Source of the DNA: Cunninghamia lanceolata | Taxonomy: Eukaryota; Streptophyta; Pinopsida; Cupressales; Cupressaceae | NCBI GenBank assembly: GCA_027924645.1 | Contig: BSBN01001150.1 | Coordinates: 3,472,001-3,536,000 of the forward strand | Direction of reading: 5' to 3' | Length of the DNA stretch: 64,000 bases | In this document: in pieces, positions 10,342 through 19,489 of the stretch | Layout: the number at the start of each line of letters is the position of its first letter | Position numbering within the stretch: position 1 is the first letter of the stretch | Notes under the pieces: model-generated | Database searches by the model: none | Seen by the model: the letters and a program-made list of their open reading frames with translations, nothing else | Told to the model about the DNA's origin: nothing | Position numbers and translations under genes: made by a program

Positions 10342-11535
10342 GGCGGGGCAAAAGAGAAAAGACAGACAAGCCTACAACCAAACCAAGCAAATATCTAATG
10401 AGGAGCGGGCCAAGCAGAGTAAAGGATAACAAGTTCAATTGGGTAAGAGCAAGAAAGCACCACATAGTGTGTAGAAATGCCAATTTAATGCCAAACACTG
10501 TAGAGTCCATATTAAATAGTTAATGCAAAGTAACTAAATGACCATAGCAATTCCATGAACAATTTTAAGAATCGTAAAAGTGATTTGGGAGAATCTCAAA
10601 ACCGTACCAACTCCCTAAAATTCAGGGGGTAAAATCTAGACCAATGTAAAACAACAAAAAAGCAGTAGAGATATCAAACTAAAGAAATGAATTCTCACGA
10701 TGCTACTGCAAATTAGCCTTACAAAATTAAAATCTAAATGAATACTAATGCAGGAATGAAATGCTAAACCAAAGACAAACATTCAAAGGAAAAATCACAC
10801 CTTCATTCCCTATCACCAAGATCTTTGATTTTGTATTTAATTGCGTTTAATTTTTTATCAGCACAAATGCAACAAGAAGTTAAGATGAATGGATAAAGGT
10901 TGTATGAAAAAATCAATTTCCTCACGATGAAAAAGGAGAGGGTTCATATTTTTTTTTCAGAGAAGAGAAAGTGCGAAAGTTGCCATTTTTGTAATGGAAA
11001 ATAAATTGAAGTTAACTTATGAAGATTGGAGGAAATTTCCAAAATCATGGGATAGAAGATGGAGATGCTAAAAGGAGAGAGAGAAGAGTGGGTTATTGAT
11101 AAAAACGAGTTAATAAAAATGCAAGCAAGAGAATGATCAACACACAACCATGCTAAACAAACTTTATTACCTTTACTATTATGGAACTTAAACAACACAA
11201 TTCCAACAAAGAAGAACCCCAACAAACGCAATTAATCCAAAACTAGTTACATTCCAAAAATGTATTTGAGATTTCACTTGCAACATAATCACCATGGTGG
11301 AACATAAACAACAAAAGACAAATTTATTTACAAGACCATTTACACATGAGTCTTTTATTTACAAGACCAGTTTTATATATAAGCCTAAACACATAAATAA
11401 TTTTCTTACAGATTTTACACGTTTAGAAGCAATTGAGCCATTGAGAACCATCAATGCTCAACCTATTTACAAGTAAACCAAGATATAGACAAGTGAAGGA
11501 AGCCAAAAAATAAAGATACGATGACATATGCAACA
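10342..11535. other. Noncoding spacer upstream of the RPA-like gene
   Basis: An AT-rich stretch without an ORF supported by homology. It would hold the RPA promoter. I see no obvious TATA cluster or repeat I can assign with confidence. Confidence 0.45.
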
Positions 11536-11925
11536 CTACATGCTAGCCATATATTCAGCTAGTGCATGCAATATTTCGACCGATGCACCCCCTCCATACA
11601 GCTGGTCATAATAGAGCTCTTTAAACCAAAAGAACAAATGATCAAGTTTGTCATACACACATTGGAGATCAGCTAAGGCACCCTGGAATGCTTGCATCTT
11701 AGTCTCTTCTAGCAAATGTTTAGGAAGAGAAAGATTCCTAGCATGGTTAACAAGTGCAGAGCAGGACTGTGACAACGTGAGGGAAAATTCATGCAGACCC
11801 AAAGGTGCATCCACATTAGGGGCTGGGGCAAAATTCAACACTTCACGAAGTGGGCCCGTGACACTCCCATTTGAGCTACTACTCGAGATCTCCACAACCT
11901 CTACATGTTGCTGAGGAGCTGCCAT
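11536..11925 (-). CDS. Small hypothetical protein inside the Helitron
   Basis: A 129-residue ORF of unknown family on the same strand as the Rep and RPA genes, 1.2 kb upstream of RPA. It starts MAAPQQHVEVVEISSSSSNG. This is followed by a proline/alanine linker and then a longer region rich in Leu, His and Glu that looks helical (SQSCSALVNHARNLSLPK to HLFFWFKELYYDQLYGG). It ends ALAEYMASM. Its composition is balanced and more protein-like than random ORFs nearby, and the ATG context (GGAAATGGC) is good. There is no signal peptide or membrane segment. It may be an extra Helitron ORF or a captured host exon; I do not recognise it. Confidence 0.45.
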   Translation of the reverse strand: MAAPQQHVEVVEISSSSSNGSVTGPLREVLNFAPAPNVDAPLGLHEFSLTLSQSCSALVNHARNLSLPKHLLEETKMQAFQGALADLQCVYDKLDHLFFWFKELYYDQLYGGGASVEILHALAEYMASM

Positions 11926-12229
11926 TTCCCAAGCTTATATCTAGAAATAAATTTTCAAAAGCAACCAAAACATTTAAAAAACTCAGAAACAAAGCTTACA
12001 TGGTTATTATTGACAACATGTCAGCATGACTATATAGAACTTGCAAAGCAAATTCAATGCAATGACTTCCAATCTACTAAGACATTTAAGAACATTTAAA
12101 CTATGTCTTTTTCATCAAGGATCACAAAGGGAATGTATTTTTTCTATTCTATTAATGCAAGATTATATTTGTTTTCAAATTGAAGCATTCAAAAGTTGCT
12201 GTGTCTTGTGAAAATAATCTTTCAACATA
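11926..12229. other. AT-rich Helitron sequence, no gene
   Basis: No convincing ORF and no repeat. It leads into the 140 bp minisatellite. Confidence 0.4.
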
Positions 12230-12970
12230 AAGACTGATATTGAAGCCACAGACAAACGTTAGAAATATGACAAACTCCAACCACAATACCAATCGAAAAT
12301 AAATATTAAAATAAAATTAAATTGTATGGGGAAAAAAACCCAACTTCCTTGTATTTGATGACACAATTAAAACTTAAATTAAAGTTAGGAACAAATGCTA
12401 GGAATATGAGAATCTCCAACAACAAACTGAATCAAAAATAAATATTAAAATAAATTTAAACTGTACGGGGAAAAAAAGCTCAACTTCCTTGTATTTGATG
12501 ACACAATTAAAACTTTAATTAAAGCTATTGACAAATGCTAGGAATATGACAATCTCTAACCACAAACCCAAGCAAAGATAAATATTAAAGTTAATTTAAA
12601 ATGTATGTGGACGAAAAGCCAAGTTTCTTTATATTCAAAGGTAAAATAAAACTAATATTGATGATTGCTAAAAATTGAAGCCATAGACGAATGCTAGACT
12701 TATGACACAATCCAACCACAATCCGAAGCAAAGATAAATATTAAAATAAATTTAAACTATATGGGGAAAAAAAGCTCAACTTCCTTGTATTTGTTGAAAC
12801 AATTAAAACTTAAGTTAAAGCTAGGGACAAACACTAGGAATATGACAATCTCGAACCACAAACCCAATCAAAGATAAATATCAAAGTAAATTTGAAATGT
12901 ATGGAGGAGAAAAGCCGAGTTTCTATGTATTCAAAGAGAAAAAAAATCTAAGATTGATGATCTCTAAAAA
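12230..12970. repeat. About 140 bp tandem repeat, five or more units
   Basis: A minisatellite with anchor CTTCCTTGTATTTGATG or its variant TTTCTTTATATTCAAAG at about 12343, 12483, 12623, 12779 and 12919. Spacing is 140, 140, 156 and 140 bp. Two unit types are visible. A-type units read GGGGAAAAAAAGCTCAACTT; B-type units read GACGAAAAGCCAAGTTTC and carry a TTGATGATTGCTAAAAATTG tail. The order is A-A-B-A-B. Subterminal minisatellites are common in Helitrons, which supports placing the 5' end beyond this array. Confidence 0.75.
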
Positions 12971-13598
12971 TTAATATAACAATAATGGTAGCATATAGCA
13001 TACCATAGTAACAAAAGTACCTTTTAATAAACACAACAAGATAAGCATTTATAAATATTCTATGATATGTAAATATATTCAAGAAGACGAAAGAATTTAC
13101 TTTTACAAAGTAAACGAATAAATATTATTTCATTTTTTGTAAGGCAAACAGTAAAGTAAATGTACAAAATAAATCCTCTACCTCTGTTATTGATTTCAAT
13201 TAACAACACTATATGTCTTTCCTTGGAATTGTTATTAATTAAAACTAATCTAGAAATGATATTACTTAAAAATTAAATTTAAAAAATTATTTATACATTG
13301 TTTATCAATTAACATCTACTTTCAAAAAGTTGCTTTACATCCACTTACAAAAATACTTGTAACAATAAATATCTAATCTAAATTTGGCAAAATAAAATTT
13401 TCATTAAAATCCCCAAAACCTTAGTTAACTTCGTTCAAGATTTAGAGTCCTAAAAATCTAATCTATTAATTTGATTTGTATATATCTATTATATTTGGCC
13501 AAAAATATGACAGTCCCACAAGATTTTTACATAAAAGAAAAGATGCAGGACACCTAATAAATTTGCACTTCGAAGAAACTAGCCATGCCCTCGTGAGA
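12971..13598. other. Proposed 5'-terminal part of the Helitron
   Basis: AT-rich sequence without a gene. It ends (plus strand) CTAGCCATGCCCTCGTGAGA followed by T, which on the minus strand is A|TC, the Helitron 5' rule. The dinucleotide rule alone is weak, so the border is tentative. Confidence 0.3.
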
Positions 13599-14149
13599 TG
13601 CTTCTATCTATATATACAATTACATTTTCAGTTTTGAGTTTCAAATAATTCTAAGACCAAAAAATAGTCAAGCAAGCTTACTGCAGTTGACGTGTTGATA
13701 GCTCTAATGTTGAAACTGGAACCCCCATAAATGATTATATGATATGAAGTTGATAGCTTGAAGATTAGTTTAACATTTAGATCAATAACAAATCCTTTTA
13801 CCCTCAACTTTAATGGCTTCAAGAATAACAACATTTAGAACAATACTAAATCTTAACCGCTTGTAGAATATATTATTATTAACCTTCATATTCAAATGAT
13901 TTGTCCACATGATAAATTATTCAGAAAAAAGACAAGTATTCTTTCAAGCCCTTAATGGTTCAATCTGCAAAGAAATAACCAAGATGGTTTAAGTTAATAG
14001 AACATAACATACCAATGCCACCATATCCAGAAAATACACATGATTGAAAATCCAAAAAAGAATCTCACACCGTGTCAATTTAACAATTACAATTCAGTGA
14101 TGTTATATTCAATAAATTCCCTTGCAAACATCAGTGTCATTTATGACCC

Positions 14150-14273
14150 CTAAAAGACCTGAAAACAACTGGAGCATAGTCCTTCAGTCCAATCCTTCAA
14201 GGCTACAGCAGCAGCGTTCTGCCTTGACAATTTATCAATCCACTTATTATGAACTTCCATTGGAATAAAAATT
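14150..14273 (-). other. Exon-like island (unrecognised protein fragment)
   Basis: A candidate exon after the acceptor TTATGTGCTAG. It encodes IFIPMEVHNKWIDKLSRQ and then NAAAVALKDWTEGLCSSCF before a stop at 14152-14150, or a donor CAG|GTCTTT at 14158-14157. The amino-acid sequence looks like genuine protein (Trp, Cys and charged residues balanced), but I cannot name a family. It may be the last exon of the same broken gene as the island at 15074-15193. Confidence 0.3.
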
Positions 14274-14799
14274 CTAGCACATAACTTTTCTAGTACAATA
14301 ACATAAAACAGAATTCCAAAAAGATTGCTCATAATACTTAAAACTGTGCCTGGATGTAAAATAAACAAAACTTAATACAAAGTCCCTTAAGAAGGTGTGT
14401 GGGTGCAGCAAAGAAGTTTAATGGGTACATTTCATTTATGAGAAAAGATAGAGGCGTGGAGTAGGAGACTGAAAATTGCAGATCTCTGAACAACAATAAA
14501 GAAGGGAATAATGGCGCCTGTATTGAGTGGACAACTACCTTATATAATTGCACATTAAAACAATTCAAATCTGCCCATCTCAATTCCTTGTGAAGGAGGC
14601 AAAGGGACTTCCAAGTAGGGGTTTAAGTATTAAAAAAATGAAAGACTTTAAATAGGCGTATAAGCATAATGGCAACTGGAGGTGCATTTCACCAAACATT
14701 GTTGTTATATTTCAAAACAAATTATGGATTCAGCCCACTGTTCCTTGTTCTAGCATTTTACAGATTAATAAAAACTTAAAACAACAGAAATAGGGGTCG

Positions 14800-14875
14800 C
14801 CTATTCTCATAGAGTTCGCCTACCTCTGTAGGAGCTGCCTACATGTTCCATAGGGGTCACCTACAGGTAGAATGA
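14800..14875. repeat. Short degenerate repeat of GGGTCGCCTA type
   Basis: Four variants of a roughly 10 bp word (GGGTCGCCTA, AGTTCGCCTA, AGCTGCCTAC, GGGTCACCTA) occur about 20 bp apart between 14793 and 14872. The function is not apparent. Confidence 0.35.
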
Positions 14876-15073
14876 TGTACTAGATGTCATCAAGGTAAAA
14901 CATTAAAAAAAGAGAGGAATAGAAAAAACAATACTAGAGGATGAGTAGAAAATTAGGATGAAATTTTCTAGATGTTTCAGGTATAAAGAAGAAAAACCTA
15001 GTCTAAAATCAGTAAAATGTAACATATATGGAAAGTTTAATACTGTCAGCAACTAACGAAAGTTGTAACATAC

Positions 15074-15193
15074 CGGAGAGAGCTTGAATTTAAGTGCGAG
15101 TTTAACAAGCCCGATAGAAAATTGTGAGTCCCTAACACTACTATAAGGACCAAGCATTGGCCGCAGAAGGTGGTGCCAGCTTAATGGCACAGA
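15074..15193 (-). other. 120 bp phase-0 exon candidate (unrecognised)
   Basis: The acceptor TGTAAATCCAG and donor CCG|GTATGT bracket exactly 40 open codons. They include SWHHLLRPMLGPYSSV and FSIGLVKLALKFKLSP. The other two frames have stops. Strong splice signals, symmetric phase and protein-like composition argue for a real or recently real exon on the minus strand. I do not recognise the family. The neighbouring island at 14150-14273 needs two extra bases of phase, so at least one exon between them is missing or unseen. Confidence 0.38.
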
Positions 15194-15370
15194 CTGGATT
15201 TACACAGTTTCAAATAAATATTTCAATCTCTACAGCTTTCCCAAGACAACGGATTCCATCCTAAATAAGTCACTAAAATAAAACCTAAAAGTCTAATGAA
15301 GAACTTAGAGCACGAGAAAAGCTTCAGGTAAAAACTGAATGTCATCCCTCGCCTTGAGCGCCTCTACTAT

Positions 15371-15525
15371 CAAGTAGAGCTTCAATGCAGGAAATACAGA
15401 AGGCACCTTTGAAGCGCCATTTTACTCCCCCTTTTCTTACTGGGCCATTTTATTAAGTGGAGCTTCAACGCAGAAAACACAGAAGGCAACTTTGCAGTGC
15501 CATTTTAGTCTCCCTATTAAAGCAT
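15371..15525. repeat. 83 bp tandem duplication
   Basis: AAGTAGAGCTTCAATGCAGG at 15372 recurs as AAGTGGAGCTTCAACGCAGA at 15455. Both continue with the CACAGAAGGCA-type sequence, then TTTG-A/C-AG-C/T-GCCATTTTA. Two units, moderately diverged. Confidence 0.6.
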
Positions 15526-17216
15526 GAAATACATTAAAGGGCAATTTTTAGATATTTGCCTTTCATCTCCTAAGCAAATTAAAAGTTACCTACTCTGGCT
15601 AACTACAGACCTTTTTAGAAGGGCACTGCATACTGAAGAGAAAGTACTCCTACTGTGAAGCGATATGAAGATAAAAATGCAACTTAGAAACATATTTATA
15701 TGGGTCACTCACAAATATGAAGAAACAATAAGAATAAACCAAACCCATCATTCATTAACAGCGGCTCTATCTTCTGATAACAATAATACAGAAAACCCAG
15801 CAGAGGAAAGAAGAAACAAAACTCAAATAGAATTACAGAAGCGCCAGAAATATTAGTTTAGACTCTGAACACACTTCACAGGATACAATGAGAAAAACTT
15901 GCTAACCTCCAAGACAAATCCACTGCCAGAACACACTGTCGCCTGAGATCTGTAAACTACCGAGTTCACTGATGTTGCGTATGCACTTGAAACTATTTAG
16001 GAAGTTGCCAACATAAAGATATGAAAAAATCAGACTCAAAAACTGAGAAAATTGACGAGTAGAGAATGAAGTGACAGAAACATTAAGGGTAGAAGAGAAT
16101 GAAGGAGGCATGCGATCTCGGATGGCAGAAGATCGATGGCCAAGATGAAGGGCGTACGTCAACTGCCACTGCCCGCCATTAATTCCCACCAGCCTGTATC
16201 TAACGGAGTAGATCGCAAGGTGCAAAAAGGTTTTTTCTCTTACAATAGCCGGTGGGGACCGTACACTGTGTAAATAGTTCCAGACTTCCCTGTAGCGGAC
16301 CGTACACTGTGTAAATAGCATGTTATGTGTAAATAGTTCCAGACTTTCCACCGACGCCGAACGGAACACCTGCGAGGCACAACACGTGAACGGGCACGAT
16401 CAGTTTGATGGTCGTCCCTGTACCTATTGGCGTAACTAGGCCATTGGATGGCATACGGCCGCAATAACTGAGCTCGACTCCTCCCAGAGTTAAATGCCTA
16501 TCGGTATAATTATGACCTGCCTTTAATGTTTGAAGGAGGTACGTCAAGATCCTCACCCCACACACTTCTTCCGTGAAACATCACTAAATTCATTGACTTT
16601 GAAAATTCAACTATTTAATTAGCGTAAGTCTATTATCATTAATTAAGATTAATTAAGATATGGTTGTAAGGGTAAAATCACATCCTATATAAATTATGAA
16701 TAATAACTAGCACTTGCATCCATAGGAGGTTCAAAGAATACGTCTATGAACACCTAGAGAGTTTAGAAAAATTTTCGGCATGAATTTTTTTACAGCGTGA
16801 GACAATTCCGAGCACTATAATGCTCACATATAAAAACCTACCGGCTAATTAGGAATTTTGACTTTATTGAATTATCATTAATGTAATGAGTATATTGATA
16901 GGTATCTTTAATGAGTGTATTATGTAAATAAATACAAAATTTGAAAGAATTATAAGTTTTTAAAATTTTGGCAACAAAAAATTGGTTGCCTAGTGTAGTC
17001 AAGGAGGGGTTGGAGCACATTGTTGTTTGAAATATGTAGCACTATGAGGCAGTGATTGCATTTAGATGATCTTCCTCCCCCTTCGTAAGGGAGACTTGTA
17101 TTTTTTTTGCATGTGGGCATACCCCTAGTAGTTGAATGCTAGTAAGATTTGTGAATTGTTAGGTGATGGACTTGCGATACTGAAGTGAACATGAGACACT
17201 TTTTAACATAGAGACA

Positions 17217-17504
17217 TGATAAAATATTGAGGAAATATAAACAGAGAAAATGCAACATATATTACAACTGCATAAATTATTCTATTTTATTCAACAAATA
17301 AGATTACATATATAACTTCAGAGAAGTTTACCAGCTTCCTATAAATCTGCTAACTAATTTGATAGCTAACTAGAATTATTTGACACCTAACTAAAATTAA
17401 CTGTGACACCTCTACAACTCTTGTTGACACATCTACAACAATTGAGTGACAACACAAAATAATATTGCCAGCACTTACACTTAGTTATTCATTATATTAT
17501 AATA
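17217..17504 (-). repeat. 3' LTR of the TRIM-like element
   Basis: 288 bp, near-identical to 18328-18615. On the minus strand it starts TATTATAATATAATG, where the partner has TGTTAGAATATAATG. The polypurine tract lies at 17505-17513. Confidence 0.85.
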
Positions 17505-18327
17505 TCCCCTCTTAATGAATAACTTAAAATAACTCCAACTCTCACATGAGCACAACATTACTCCTCTAAGATCTCATGCACCTCTCCTCCTCCAACCCCA
17601 TAAATGGAGGCATGTCGAGGAACCCATATTTCCTTTGACAACCTTTTTTCAATGTGCTTTGATGATCTCAAACTATCTAACAATATCAGCAAATGCTATG
17701 TCACACACTAACAACAAATTCAATCTCTCTTATTTTTCTTTCTCACATACTAACAATGGCAGCCTTTGCATCATCTTCATCTACAACTGCTCCAATACTT
17801 TTATTGATGTCTTCATACGTTTCAAAAATAAGTCCTCTACAAGGAAGATCTCATAAATGAAGACATGAAGGTCCCCTATTTGATAAAATAGAAGAACATC
17901 AGCCGGTAACTCTCATGCAATCAATACTATCCACATCAATTATCACCACCTGATAAACAATGCTCCGACATGATAGTAGGGGAACAGAGACAGTTTGAAC
18001 TCAACATGGCAGTCAGTAATCATGCCCACAACAAACTGGACAAAGAGCCCAACCAGCAAAGGACTCCTATGCCACCGCAGATTTAAATCTACTCTGCCAC
18101 AAACTTAGAATTAAATGGTTTCTCTACATAGAGTGGCCAAGCTATGGAGGGCCAAATACAACAATAAATTTTCAATATGACAATACAAACAAAAGACACT
18201 GCATGCACGTCCAACCACTACCTAAACTTTTCCTCTTCGTCTGATCACCTCCATTTTTACAAGACTCAGCTCTCATATTCTTGGTAACTCCTATGATGGA
18301 GTCACACCCAGTCTAGCTTTGATACCA

Positions 18328-18615
18328 TGATAAAATATTGAGGAAATATAAACAGAGCAAATGCAACATATATTACAACTGCATAGATTATTCCATTTTA
18401 TTCAACAAATAAGATTACATATATAACTTCAGAGAAGTTTACCAGCTTCCTATAAATCTCCTAACTAATTTTACAGCTAACTAGAATTGTTTGACACCTA
18501 ACTAAAACTAACTGTGACACCTCTACAACTCTTGTTGACACATCTACAACAATTGATTGACAACACAAAATAATATTGCCAGCACTTACACTTAATTATT
18601 CATTATATTCTAACA
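18328..18615 (-). repeat. 5' LTR of the TRIM-like element
   Basis: 288 bp, keeping the canonical TG...CA ends on the minus strand and followed by the primer-binding site at 18327-18315. Confidence 0.85.
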
Positions 18616-19489
18616 AGACATGAACCACAACTATGCAAATAAGACAACCTATAACCTCACCCTAGGTTAAAACTTGAGAGAAAACAATTAAAGGTACCAT
18701 TTGAACAACCATAATAGTATCTAATGCCCTTTGAATCTTCCCACATATTTTTATATGGTGTAGAAAGATTGTCTACCTCTAGTTGCACCTCTAGTTGCAC
18801 AATGATTCTTTCTTGAACATGTCAACCATGTGCCATGTCTTTGTCTACCTACGACCTCGCTCGAACTTGAAATTATTCTAAATCCTACTTTGTTTGTTAT
18901 GTTGCATTTGAATTTAAATCTTGTCTTACATACTTTGGACATGAGACATCCACTAAAATAGAGTTGATTGGGGTATTTACATCTGTTGAGCATGTTTCAA
19001 CTTCAAATCCAAGGTGCTTATTAGAATCTAGTCGAGTGGCACTTTCATGTCTACCAACATAATGTAGCTTGGGCTTGAAGTTTTTATAAATTATCTGCTT
19101 CACTTGAATTCTCATGTCCAAAATGTAATCTCATGTCATGTTCTTGGACCCAAGAATGCAAATGTCATGATTAATCTAATTCTCATGTTTGTAAGTTAAG
19201 AAACTAAAGTCTAATGTTAAATATGTTTTATACCATCTTGCAAACTCAAAGCCATATTAAATTCCATCTATTGGAAGCCTTCACATCTATAATATAAAGT
19301 GTTTGGCATCTGATGCATGTTTAACAAACCCTAACGTCCCTATGTACTCTAGCTAACTAAGAGTTTCACATTCATGGTAAACGTCTTTCCAGTCCAAACC
19401 TAAATGTGCATATACAACATGTTTAACTTTATTCTTGCATGCATTAGGATACCAACAACACAAGTAAACAACAGGTGTGTTGACTAGTT

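Larger units (their letters stand above)
2529..13598 (-). mobile_element. Autonomous-type Helitron with Rep-helicase and RPA genes
   Basis: A rolling-circle transposon in minus orientation. The 3' end is well supported: minus-strand CTAG at 2532-2529, a hairpin GCACAA-G-TTGTGC just upstream, and a host T immediately after the end, as Helitron insertion between A and T predicts. Inside, on the same strand, are an RPA1-like gene (8443-10341), a Rep-helicase gene (2984-7606, broken by two stops) and a small ORF (11536-11925). The 5' end is only a proposal: on the minus strand an A precedes TCTCACGAGGGCATGGCTAG at 13598, fitting the A|TC rule. This would make the element about 11.1 kb, in the usual range for plant Helitrons with RPA. 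Confidence is high for the element and low for the 5' border. Confidence 0.8.
13599..16510. other. Segment of unclear origin between Helitron and duplication copy A
   Basis: This stretch has no counterpart in duplication copy B. It holds two exon-like islands and an 83 bp duplication. At 15906-16390 there is a GC-richer block reading on the minus strand like a 5' leader ending in CTTGGAG|GTTAGC. A repeated word GTGTAAATAGTTCCAGACTT occurs at 16268 and 16329, with a partial copy at 16309. Possible origins are captured host gene pieces, a separate insertion, or ancestral DNA deleted from copy B. No full gene can be assembled. Confidence 0.4.
17217..18615 (-). mobile_element. Non-autonomous small LTR retrotransposon (TRIM-like)
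   Basis: Two 288 bp LTRs (17217-17504 and 18328-18615) flank an 823 bp noncoding core. Direct repeats AGACA at 17212-17216 and 18616-18620 are the target duplication. The paralogous site near 21571-21580 shows a single AGACA with joined flanks. On the minus strand the right LTR is followed directly by TGGTATCAAAGCT, the initiator-Met tRNA primer site. The left LTR is preceded by AAGAGGGGA, a polypurine tract. The LTRs read TGTTAGAATATAATG to TATTTTATCA on the minus strand; the left copy has G-to-A changes in its first bases. No gag or pol is present, so it must have used enzymes from another Copia-like element. Confidence 0.85.
16511..19480. repeat. Right half of tandem-duplication copy A (interrupted)
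   Basis: Noncoding sequence parallel to 21025-22370. Shared landmarks are TTTAATGTTTGAAGGAG (16515; 21024), GAAACATCACTAAATTCA (16576; 21061), GGGGTTGGAGCACATTGTTG (17007; 21364), CTACTAGGGG-type words near 17130 and 21480, and TGCCCTTTGAATCTT (18724; 21678). The alignment is broken only by the small LTR element at 17217-18615. ORFs are not conserved. Confidence 0.7.

Noticed and set aside
16470..16514. Helitron 5' end at the edge of duplication copy A
   Set aside because: No GA|T junction (A|TC on the minus strand) was found here; 13598 fits better but remains tentative.
15902..16565. Overlapping minus-strand ORFs near 16 kb
   Set aside because: They shift frames across short repeated words and show no family features; treated only as a leader-like block.
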